In this document: piece after piece, positions 1 to 6,067 of the stretch
Position numbering within the stretch: position 1 is the first letter of the stretch
How the letters are laid out: each line of letters opens with the position of its first letter
Assembly (NCBI GenBank): GCA_001564205.1
Contig: LKMY01000118.1
Coordinates: 1-6,067, forward strand
Reading direction: 5' to 3'
Origin: Nanohaloarchaea archaeon PL-Br10_U2g5
Lineage (GTDB): Archaea; Halobacteriota; Halobacteria; Halobacteriales; Haloferacaceae
Length of the DNA: 6,067 nt
The notes under the pieces: generated by a model
Told to the model about the DNA's origin: nothing
Database searches by the model: none
What the model saw: the letters and a program-made list of their open reading frames with translations, nothing else
Position numbers and translations under genes: made by a program

Positions 1-1
1 C

Positions 2-2248
2 TCACTCGCGCGGCGCGACCAGTTCGATCGGATGCATCGGTGCAGAGCCGAGCAGCCCGTCCAACTGCTCCGTACATGAGGTGCCGGTCGCGACGACCAC
101 GCGGTCGGTGTCGCCGAACTGCTCTTTGAGGGGCTCGCCCACGTCCATGCTCAGCTCGTAGTAGTCGGTCTTGTAACCGAACGATCCGGCCATTCCGCAA
201 CACTCCGTCTCGGAGGTGCGCACGTCGTAGCCGAGTCGCTCCATCACGGCGGTCGCGTGCTCGCTGACCCCGATCGTCCGCGCCTGACAATGCGGGTGGT
301 AAGCGACCCGGTTCCCCGACGCCACTGGTCCGGTTCCTTCAGCCGGCGCTCGCAGCGCGGCCGAGTCACCTCCGTTCTCCAGCAGGCCGAAGCAGTACTC
401 CATCACGTCGTAGCTGGCGTCGGCGAGCCGCTCGTACGAGTTGGTTGGGAGGAACTTCTCGTACTCGCTTCGGAACATCGCGAGGTCGCTCGGCTCGATC
501 ACGACCACGTCGCGGCCGGCGTCGACGTGCGTCGCAAGCGAAGCGTACGCATCGTGTGCCGCCGTTTCGGCCGTTTCAACCATCCCCTGCGAGAGCGGCG
601 GACGACCGCTTCCGGGGAGGTCGGGAACGCGGACGTGAACGCCGAGCGCTTCAAGTGCACGAACGGCAGCCTTCCCGCGGTCGACATCGGCGTAATTCGT
701 CGCTGTGTCGGGGTAGAGCACTGCCTCACGGGTTGCCTCGTCGGCTGGGACGGCGGCCCCGCCTCGCCGCTCGAACCAGTCGACGAGGGGTTCGCTCGCG
801 AACGCGGGCAGATCGCGGCGACGGTCGATGCCGGCGACGCGCTCGGCGAGGGCTCGGGCGGGGCCGAAGTCGGCGATCCGGTTCGCGATCGGAGCCGTTC
901 GGCTTCCCCACTTCGCGAGCGTCTCGTAGTTGCCGACGAGTCGCGTCCCGAGGTCGAGTCCGGCCGGCTCCTCGTCAGGGACCAGCTCCTCGAACGCCCA
1001 GTCGATCTGACTCCGGTCGGTCTCGCCGCGGTTGACCCGATCGCGGACAACCGTGTTGATCCAGGGGATGTCGATGCCGACCGGGCAGGCGGGGACACAG
1101 CGGGAGCAGCCGGTACACAGGTCGTTGAACTCGGCGGCGACATCGAGCCCCTCGATCCCCGCCTCCCAGCCGGTGGCGATGCCGCCGGAGTACGTCTCCC
1201 CGCCGAACGCGTGGCCGCCGACGCTTTGGAAGTTTCCGCAGGCGTTCGAGCAGGCCGAACACCGGATGCAGTACAGCGTCTCTTTCAGCTGCTCGTCGTC
1301 GCGCATCGCCATGCGTCCGTTGTCGATCAGCACGAGGTGGAACTCGCGATCGTCGCCGGACCCGTCGGCGAGGGGCTCCTCGTCGCCCGCGAAGTCCGGA
1401 ACGGGTGAGTCGACCGGCGGCGTCAGCGTCGAGATGTAGGAGGTCACGTCCTGACCGGTTCCCGAGCGGCCGATCAGCTCGACGAACGGCGAGAAGTCTT
1501 CGACGGTCGGGACGAGCTTCTCGACGCCCGCGACCGCGACGTGGGTGTCCGTCGCGGTCACCGTCTTTCGAGCGTTGCCCTCGCTGGTGACTAACAGCAT
1601 GGTACCGGAGTCGGCCGCGATGAAGTTCGCACCCGTCATCCCGACGTCCGCGTCTTCGACCAGCTCGCCGAGCCGCTCGCGGGCGAACATCGTCAGCTCC
1701 TCGGCGGTCTGTGGCGGGTCGTCGGGATCGAAACGCTCGGCGAACAGCGCCGCGATAGCTTCCCGAGACTTGTGGATGGCGGGTGCGACGATGTGCGACG
1801 GGGCCTCGTCGGCGAGTTGGAGCACCCACTCACCGAGGTCGGTCTCGACGACCTCGACGCCGACCGCCTCCAAGGCCTCGTTCACCTCGATCTCTTCGGA
1901 GGTCATCGACTTCGATTTGATCAGGCGATCGGCGTCGCGTTTCTCGGCTGTCAACTCGGTGATGTACTCGTTCGCGTCCGCGGCGTCGTCTGCGAGATAG
2001 ACCGTCCCGCCGTTGGCCTCGATCGTTTCGGTGACCTCCTCGATCAGCTCGGGCAGTTGCGCGATCGCGTCTTCTTTGATTTCGCGGGCCTCCGTTTTCA
2101 GCGTCTCGTAATCGTTGAGGCGCCCGGTCGATTCGTATCGCCCGGCGTTGAAACCGCGGGTGTTTTCAGCGACGGCGTCACCCTCGGTCGCCATCAGCTC
2201 GCGGATTCGGTCCGCCTTGTTCGGGGTAGCCGGACTGTCACTACTCAT
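2..2248 (-). CDS. lutB: LutB/LldF-type LUD-domain iron-sulfur protein fused to a C-terminal CCG (LutA-like) module
   Basis: Likely the electron-carrying subunit of a cytoplasmic L-lactate (2-hydroxyacid) oxidation complex. Residues about 50-310 form a LUD domain: KSKSM at 111-115, NEALEAVGVEVVETDLGEW at 123-141, SHIVAPAIHK at 151-160, GANFIAADSGT at 206-216 and EGNARKT at 223-229. Two ferredoxin-type 4Fe-4S motifs follow: C327, C330, C333, C337, then C378, C381, C384, C388-Pro. The first motif ends CGNF rather than the usual CPxx. Residues about 431-748 are a CCG module: H653-C654, C683-C684-G685 and C725 look like one intact non-canonical cluster site, but the earlier CCG motif reads G546-S547-G548. 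LutB proteins usually run about 470 residues with LutA separate; this 748-residue fusion may replace both. The ATG is fixed by an in-frame TGA 6 bases upstream and a good Shine-Dalgarno. It overlaps lutC by 8 bases, so the two are co-transcribed. Family call is secure; L-lactate as substrate is inferred. Confidence 0.93.
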   Translation of the reverse strand: MSSDSPATPNKADRIRELMATEGDAVAENTRGFNAGRYESTGRLNDYETLKTEAREIKEDAIAQLPELIEEVTETIEANGGTVYLADDAADANEYITELTAEKRDADRLIKSKSMTSEEIEVNEALEAVGVEVVETDLGEWVLQLADEAPSHIVAPAIHKSREAIAALFAERFDPDDPPQTAEELTMFARERLGELVEDADVGMTGANFIAADSGTMLLVTSEGNARKTVTATDTHVAVAGVEKLVPTVEDFSPFVELIGRSGTGQDVTSYISTLTPPVDSPVPDFAGDEEPLADGSGDDREFHLVLIDNGRMAMRDDEQLKETLYCIRCSACSNACGNFQSVGGHAFGGETYSGGIATGWEAGIEGLDVAAEFNDLCTGCSRCVPACPVGIDIPWINTVVRDRVNRGETDRSQIDWAFEELVPDEEPAGLDLGTRLVGNYETLAKWGSRTAPIANRIADFGPARALAERVAGIDRRRDLPAFASEPLVDWFERRGGAAVPADEATREAVLYPDTATNYADVDRGKAAVRALEALGVHVRVPDLPGSGRPPLSQGMVETAETAAHDAYASLATHVDAGRDVVVIEPSDLAMFRSEYEKFLPTNSYERLADASYDVMEYCFGLLENGGDSAALRAPAEGTGPVASGNRVAYHPHCQARTIGVSEHATAVMERLGYDVRTSETECCGMAGSFGYKTDYYELSMDVGEPLKEQFGDTDRVVVATGTSCTEQLDGLLGSAPMHPIELVAPRE

Positions 2249-2774
2249 CGGGAGTCACCTCGGACTCCACAGGGTCATCGTCGCGGAGTAGTACTACGTG
2301 GACCTCCTTCGGCCCGTGCGCGCCGTGGACGAGCCCACCCATATCGGCGGTCGCGCTCGGGCCGGTCGCGAAGACGACATCGACCGACTCGTCTCTGGTG
2401 CGCGGACCGAGCCACGCGAAGGCCTCGGGCATGTCGGGGACGAGATCCGACTCGCGAAGGACGACGACGTGGCGGTCAACGAAGAGGCTCACGGGCTCCG
2501 TACCGCTGGTGTCGGCCTCGATCGCGACGCTGCCGTACTCCGCGACGCCGAGCGAAGCCCCGGTGACCCCGGTGTGGGCCGCGCGCAGTTCAGCCGTCGT
2601 TGGGTCCGTCTCGACGCGACTGGGAAGCGACGCGTCGGCGACTGCAACGCCGACCGCTGGGTCGCCCGCGGCCGCGTCGATGAGCTCTGCACACGCCGTT
2701 TCGGGACCCTCGCTGACGGTAACACCAAGAGAATCGAGCCGACGCTTGAACGTTGACCGGTCGGCAACTGACAT
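2241..2774 (-). CDS. lutC: LutC/YkgG-family LUD-domain protein (lactate utilisation protein C)
   Basis: A 177-residue LUD-domain protein, probable small partner of the LutB-like protein in lactate oxidation; no cysteine cluster, signal peptide or membrane segment is visible. Family signatures are GVTGASLGVAEYGSV at 69-83 (compare the common GITGADxAIAETGT pattern) and, near the C-terminus, FATGPSATADMGGLVHGAHG at 135-154 followed by PKEVHVVLL at 155-163. It is shorter than Bacillus LutC (about 240 residues) because the N-terminal part before the LUD core is abbreviated. The ATG is fixed by an in-frame TAA at 2786-2784, 9 bases upstream, and no Shine-Dalgarno precedes it, suggesting a leaderless transcript. 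It is first in the minus-strand operon; its TAG stop lies inside the overlap with lutB. The exact biochemical role of LutC is poorly defined even in model species, so only the family and pathway are assigned. Confidence 0.9.
   Translation of the reverse strand: MSVADRSTFKRRLDSLGVTVSEGPETACAELIDAAAGDPAVGVAVADASLPSRVETDPTTAELRAAHTGVTGASLGVAEYGSVAIEADTSGTEPVSLFVDRHVVVLRESDLVPDMPEAFAWLGPRTRDESVDVVFATGPSATADMGGLVHGAHGPKEVHVVLLRDDDPVESEVTPDE
2255..2261 (-). promoter_or_regulatory. Shine-Dalgarno site of lutB inside the end of lutC
   Basis: GAGGTGA on the minus strand stands 6 bases before the lutB ATG and is complementary to the CCUCC-type 3' end of archaeal 16S rRNA. Its last three bases are also an in-frame TGA relative to lutB, so no earlier lutB start is possible. 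It lies within the final codons of lutC, which points to translational coupling or reinitiation, unlike the apparently leaderless first gene. Confidence 0.6.
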
Positions 2775-2793
2775 GAATGATGATTACCCGGCG

Positions 2794-2803
2794 AGTATTT
2801 GGA
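2794..2803 (-). promoter_or_regulatory. TATA-like core promoter of the lutC-lutB operon
   Basis: On the minus strand the sequence reads TCCAAATACT, with AAATA centred about 24 bases before the lutC ATG. No Shine-Dalgarno lies between it and the start, which fits leaderless transcription. The match to the haloarchaeal TATA consensus is only partial and the call rests mainly on spacing. Confidence 0.35.
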
Positions 2804-2825
2804 TGTTGCGTCGATTCCCACAGAT

Positions 2826-2914
2826 CACTGGCAGACGGGAGCTGCTTTGCGGGGGCCACTGGCAGATGGGAGCTGTTTTGCGGGGGCCACTGGCAGACGG
2901 GAGCTGTTTTGCGG
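2826..2914. repeat. 31-base direct tandem repeat, 2.9 copies, in the divergent promoter region
   Basis: Copies start at 2826, 2857 and 2888; the third stops after 27 bases at 2914. Each begins CACTGGCAGA(C/T)GGGAGCTG and continues (C/T)TTTGCGG. Copies 1 and 2 differ at two sites: C or T before GGGAGCTG, and C or T after GCTG. A decayed fourth copy may lie at 2924-2936 (GCAAGGGAGTTGC). The period is not a multiple of three, so the repeat falls in different frames in successive copies and is not coding. The copies abut with no spacers. It sits 25 bases from the lutC TATA-like element and about 45 from that of the dehydrogenase, so a regulatory role is plausible but inferred. Confidence 0.9.
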
Positions 2915-2927
2915 AGCAGTCTCGCAA
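2909..2927. promoter_or_regulatory. Short inverted repeat upstream of the dehydrogenase gene
   Basis: TTGCG at 2909-2913 is mirrored by CGCAA at 2923-2927. Allowing one bulged G the arms extend to TTGC-GAG and CTC-GCAA around a CAGT centre. It begins in the last repeat copy and ends about 33 bases before the TATA-like element of the plus-strand gene, a usual place for a regulator site. There is no T-run after it, and it lies upstream of both start codons, so it is not a terminator. Function is inferred; a chance palindrome in GC-rich DNA cannot be excluded. Confidence 0.35.
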
Positions 2928-2959
2928 GGGAGTTGCCTCCTTGTTGGCGGTTCAGGAGA

Positions 2960-2969
2960 TTTTTCATAC
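2960..2969 (+). promoter_or_regulatory. TATA-like core promoter of the FAD/Fe-S dehydrogenase gene
   Basis: The AT-rich run TTTTTCATAC is centred about 26 bases before the ATG at 2990, with purine-rich AGGAGA just upstream at 2954-2959 in the position of a BRE. That spacing fits a leaderless or nearly leaderless haloarchaeal transcript. A weak GAAGG at 2979-2983 could serve as a Shine-Dalgarno if there is a leader. It is the only clearly AT-rich stretch in the 90 bases before the gene. The match to the TTTAWA consensus is imperfect. Confidence 0.45.
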
Positions 2970-2989
2970 TTCGACCGTGAAGGTTACTC

Positions 2990-5900
2990 ATGGCAACCAA
3001 CACGCCGGGAGCGGACCCGGATCCAGACCCGTTGGACGGGGGAAACTTCGACTACACCGGGGGGAATATCGATCGCCCCGACCTCGTTGACGCGCTGGAG
3101 CGCCGAGTCGACGGAGACGTGCGATTCGACGACTACTCGAAGCAGCTGTACGCAACTGACGCCTCGGCGTACGAGGCGACGCCGATCGGCGTGGTACTTC
3201 CCGAATCCACGGCTGATGTCGCCGCAGTCCACGAGTACTGCTTCGAGAAGGGGATCCCGGTGCTTCCGCGGGGCGGTGGCACCTCCCTCGCCGGTCAAAC
3301 CGTCAACGAGGCGGTCGTCCTCGACCTCACACACGAGATGGACGCGATCGTCTCGACCGACTCGGATGCGCAGACTGCTCGCCTCCAAGCCGGCGCGTAT
3401 ATCGGCGATCTCAACGCCGCGGTCGCGCCACACGGGCTGAAGTTCGCTCCGGATCCGGCGTGGCGCGACAAGTCCGCGATCGGCGGTGCGATCGGTAACA
3501 ACTCCACTGGGTCACACTCGTTGAAGTACGGGAAGACGGACCATTATATCGAGGAGGTAGCGGTCGTGCTGGCCGACGGTACTCCCGCCACTTTCGGTGA
3601 GGTCGCTGTTGAAGAGCTGCGCGAATCCGCGGACCCAGACGCCGACGACCTCCTCCCTCGAATCCACGCGGAGATCGTCCGGATACTCGACGAGGAGGCC
3701 GACGCGATAGACGATCGGTTCCCCGAGATGAAACGGAACGTCTCCGGCTACAACCTCGATCGGCTGCTCGCCGAGTCGCGGGGCGAGTACGGTGAGGAGG
3801 GTGTCGTCAATCTCGGCCGACTCATGGCCGGCAGCGAGGGGACGCTGGCAACGGTCACCGAGGCGACGGTCTCGCTCGTGGAGATCCCCGAGACGAAGTC
3901 GGTCGCGCTGCTCACGTACGACGACCTCCTCGACGCGATGGAGGACGTCTCGCCGATTCTCGAACACGACCCCGCCGCCGTCGAAGTGATGGACGACGTG
4001 CTGTTGGGACTCGCGGCGAAGACACCGGAGTTCGCAGACGTCGTCGGAATGCTTCCCGACGGTACGAACTCCGTGCTCTTGGTCGAGTTCTACGCTGACA
4101 GCGACGAGGAGGGACGACAGAAGGTCGCAGACTTGATCGCGGATCGGGTGGGAGCTGGCGACGACGCGGCCGACACCGAAGAGCCGCCGAGCGCGGGCGC
4201 GGCGGAGACAACGAGCCAGCCGCGTCGGGCGGTGACCGCGATGGAGGCGCACGATCCAGCGGACCGAGACCGGTTCTGGAAGATGCGCAAGTCGGGGCTC
4301 CCGATCCTGCTGTCGCGCACCACCGACGAGAAGCACATCTCTTTCATCGAAGACTGTGCGATTCCCCCGGAACACCTCCCCGAGTACACTCGGGAGTTCC
4401 AATCGATTCTGGAAGACAACGACACCTTTGCGACGTTTTACGCGCACGCCGGTCCCGGCGTGCTCCACATCCGGCCGCTGATCAACACGAAAGAGGTCGA
4501 CGACGTGGACGCAATGGTCGACATCGCCGACCGCGTCACCGACGCCGTCGTCCGACTCGGCGGGTCAGTATCCGGCGAACACGGCGACGGCCGAGCCCGA
4601 ACGCAGTGGAATCGAAAGCTGTACGGCGACGACCTGTGGGAGGCCTTCCGCGGGTTGAAGACCGCCTTTGACCCCGACTGGCTACTCAATCCCGGAAACG
4701 TCTGTGGCGACTTCGACATGAGCACGAACCTCCGGTTTGACGCCGACTACGAGTACGACGCCGGCTTCGACCCCGCGATGGAGTGGGCCGTCGACAACGG
4801 AATGCGAGGAATGGTCGAGCTCTGTCACGGCTGCGGCGGCTGTCGGGGGCCACAGGAGACGACCGGCGGCGTGATGTGCCCGACGTACCGCGCCTCCGAA
4901 GAGGAGATTCAGGCAACTCGTGGCCGCGCGAACGTGCTACGTGGTGCCATTTCCGGTGCGATCCCCGACGATCCGACCGACGACGAGTTCGTCACCGAAG
5001 TGATGGATCTATGTGTCGGCTGTAAGGGGTGTAAAAAGGACTGTCCCAGCGGCGTCGACATGGCGAAACTCAAAGCGGAGGTCGAGCACGCCCACCACGA
5101 GGAGCACGGGATCGACCTCCGGACCCGACTCCTCGGTAACTTCGAGTCGCTCGCGCCGCTCGGCTCGGCGTTCGCGCCCCTGTCGAATCTCCCGAACAAG
5201 CTCCCCGGTGCCGGCCTGCTCGCGGAGAAGGCGCTCGGAATCGCCAAGGAGCGCGATCTCCCCACATTCCGGTCCGAGAGCCTCACCGACTGGTTCGAGG
5301 CCCGCGGCGGCGCCGGCGTCCCGAGAGACGAGGCCGACCGCGACGTGCTGTTGTTCCCCGACGTGTACACCACCTACACGAATCCCGGCGCCGGAAAGGC
5401 AGCGGTGCGTGTGTTGGAGGCCGCGAACTGCCACGTGCAGATCCCGGACGTCGACGGTAGCGGGCGGCCCCCGCACTCGAAGGGGATGCTCGATAAGTCT
5501 CGGGCGGCCGCAAGCGAGGCCGTCGAGACGCTCGCGCCCGACATCGAGGAGGGGTGGGAGGTCGTTGTCGTGGAGCCCTCCGACGCCGTCATGCTCCAGA
5601 CGGACTACCACGACCTGCTCGACGGCGACGCCAGTGACGTGCCGGACGCGGACGTGGCGACCGTCTCGGACCACACCTACGGCGTCATGGAGTACGTCGA
5701 CGCCCACCGGCTCGACGAGAAACTCGATCTCGACGCACCCAGTGAGCGCCTGACGTACCACGGCCACTGTCACCAGAAGGCGACGAAAAAGGACCATCAC
5801 GCTGTCGGCGTCCTCCGCCGAGCCGGCTACGGGGTCGACCCGCTCGACTCCTCGTGTTGCGGGATGGCCGGCTCATTCGGCTACGAGGCGGAGCACTACT

Positions 5901-6067
5901 CGATGAGCAAGGCCATCGGTCGGATTCTCTTCGATCAGGTCGATGAGAGCGACGGCGACGAGGTGGTGGCACCGGGCGCCTCCTGCCGAAGTCAGCTGAA
6001 AGAGCGCGACGGAAGCGCGCCGGAGCCGCCGCATCCGGTGGAGAAGCTCGCTGCGGCGCTGGTCTAA
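2990..6067 (+). CDS. FAD-binding and Fe-S-binding 2-hydroxyacid dehydrogenase (Dld-II/YdiJ type, GlcD-GlcF fusion), probable D-lactate dehydrogenase
   Basis: A 1025-residue respiratory-type dehydrogenase predicted to oxidise a D-2-hydroxyacid with FAD and pass electrons through Fe-S clusters. The FAD_binding_4 domain covers about 60-300, with RGGGTSLAGQ at 94-103, GAIGNNSTGSHSLKYGKT at 166-183 and GSEGTLATVTE at 281-291. The FAD-oxidase C-terminal domain covers about 300-575, with HAGPGVLHIRP at 486-496, SGEHGDG at 528-534 and NPGN at 567-570. Two Fe-S motifs follow: C612, C615, C618 with C630-Pro, then C675, C678, C681, C685-Pro. The CCG module (about 708-1025) has H926-C927-H928, C956-C957-G958 and C999, but its first CCG motif is G823-S824-G825. 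Length matches E. coli YdiJ (about 1018). No signal peptide or membrane segment. The ATG is fixed by an in-frame TGA at 2978-2980. Divergence from lutCB favours lactate, as with dld-II beside lldEFG in Shewanella; glycolate or D-2-hydroxyglutarate remain possible, so no symbol is given. Confidence 0.93.
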   Translation: MATNTPGADPDPDPLDGGNFDYTGGNIDRPDLVDALERRVDGDVRFDDYSKQLYATDASAYEATPIGVVLPESTADVAAVHEYCFEKGIPVLPRGGGTSLAGQTVNEAVVLDLTHEMDAIVSTDSDAQTARLQAGAYIGDLNAAVAPHGLKFAPDPAWRDKSAIGGAIGNNSTGSHSLKYGKTDHYIEEVAVVLADGTPATFGEVAVEELRESADPDADDLLPRIHAEIVRILDEEADAIDDRFPEMKRNVSGYNLDRLLAESRGEYGEEGVVNLGRLMAGSEGTLATVTEATVSLVEIPETKSVALLTYDDLLDAMEDVSPILEHDPAAVEVMDDVLLGLAAKTPEFADVVGMLPDGTNSVLLVEFYADSDEEGRQKVADLIADRVGAGDDAADTEEPPSAGAAETTSQPRRAVTAMEAHDPADRDRFWKMRKSGLPILLSRTTDEKHISFIEDCAIPPEHLPEYTREFQSILEDNDTFATFYAHAGPGVLHIRPLINTKEVDDVDAMVDIADRVTDAVVRLGGSVSGEHGDGRARTQWNRKLYGDDLWEAFRGLKTAFDPDWLLNPGNVCGDFDMSTNLRFDADYEYDAGFDPAMEWAVDNGMRGMVELCHGCGGCRGPQETTGGVMCPTYRASEEEIQATRGRANVLRGAISGAIPDDPTDDEFVTEVMDLCVGCKGCKKDCPSGVDMAKLKAEVEHAHHEEHGIDLRTRLLGNFESLAPLGSAFAPLSNLPNKLPGAGLLAEKALGIAKERDLPTFRSESLTDWFEARGGAGVPRDEADRDVLLFPDVYTTYTNPGAGKAAVRVLEAANCHVQIPDVDGSGRPPHSKGMLDKSRAAASEAVETLAPDIEEGWEVVVVEPSDAVMLQTDYHDLLDGDASDVPDADVATVSDHTYGVMEYVDAHRLDEKLDLDAPSERLTYHGHCHQKATKKDHHAVGVLRRAGYGVDPLDSSCCGMAGSFGYEAEHYSMSKAIGRILFDQVDESDGDEVVAPGASCRSQLKERDGSAPEPPHPVEKLAAALV

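Noticed and set aside
975..1829. Second minus-strand frame of 284 codons inside lutB
   Set aside because: It is an out-of-frame reading of the LUD and Fe-S region, very rich in Arg, with no start context; the lutB frame carries all conserved motifs without interruption.
1772..2566. Plus-strand open frame of 264 codons opposite lutB and lutC
   Set aside because: Its product is Arg-rich low-complexity sequence without motifs and runs across two well-recognised genes on the other strand. It is a GC-rich antisense shadow.
2826..2914. 31-base repeats as a small CRISPR array
   Set aside because: The copies abut directly with no unique spacers, there are only about three, and no cas gene is present. 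It is a tandem repeat.
2777..2980. Short plus-strand reading frame of 67 codons across the intergenic region
   Set aside because: It is built mostly from the 31-base repeat read in shifting frames, has no family resemblance, and covers both predicted promoter elements.
2982..2998. GGTT...AACC hairpin across the dehydrogenase start codon
   Set aside because: Only four base pairs around a nine-base loop, well within chance; not enough to call a translational control element.
5009..5800. Minus-strand open frame of 263 codons opposite the dehydrogenase 3' part
   Set aside because: The plus strand encodes the conserved second Fe-S motif and CCG module here. The antisense product has no recognisable motif and reflects GC-skewed codon positions.

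Overview
The window reads as a piece of a haloarchaeal chromosome (class Halobacteria). The DNA is GC-rich with strong C/G preference at third codon positions. All three proteins are rich in Asp and Glu and poor in Lys, as expected for a salt-in cytoplasm. Two of the three genes have TATA-like sequences about 25 bases before the start codon and no convincing Shine-Dalgarno site, the usual arrangement for leaderless haloarchaeal transcripts. The genus cannot be fixed by eye.

Layout: three complete genes fill almost the whole window. On the minus strand lie a lutC-like gene (2774 to 2241) and, overlapping it by 8 bases, a lutB-like gene (2248 to 2). On the plus strand a 1025-residue FAD and iron-sulfur 2-hydroxyacid dehydrogenase of the Dld-II/YdiJ/GlcD-GlcF type runs from 2990 to the window end. 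The two units diverge from a 215-base intergenic region (2775-2989). That region holds a 31-base direct repeat (nearly three good copies plus a decayed fourth), a short inverted repeat, and a TATA-like element at each edge.

How the genes work together: all three belong to families tied to oxidation of lactate or similar 2-hydroxyacids. The plus-strand enzyme probably oxidises a D-2-hydroxyacid, most likely D-lactate, with FAD and passes electrons through iron-sulfur clusters. LutB and LutC belong to the LutABC (LldEFG) L-lactate oxidation complex. No separate lutA is present; instead the LutB protein carries a CCG (LutA/GlpC/HdrB-like) module at its C-terminus. The substrate assignments come from family and context and are not proved by the sequence.

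The most notable observations are these. The C-terminal module of LutB can be aligned without gaps for about 170 residues to that of the divergent dehydrogenase, which suggests an intragenomic domain duplication or swap. In both copies the first CCG motif has lost its cysteine pair (Gly-Ser in place of Cys-Cys). The 31-base repeat between the divergent promoters looks like a shared operator or activator array. I see no mobile element, RNA gene, CRISPR array or wholly new system.
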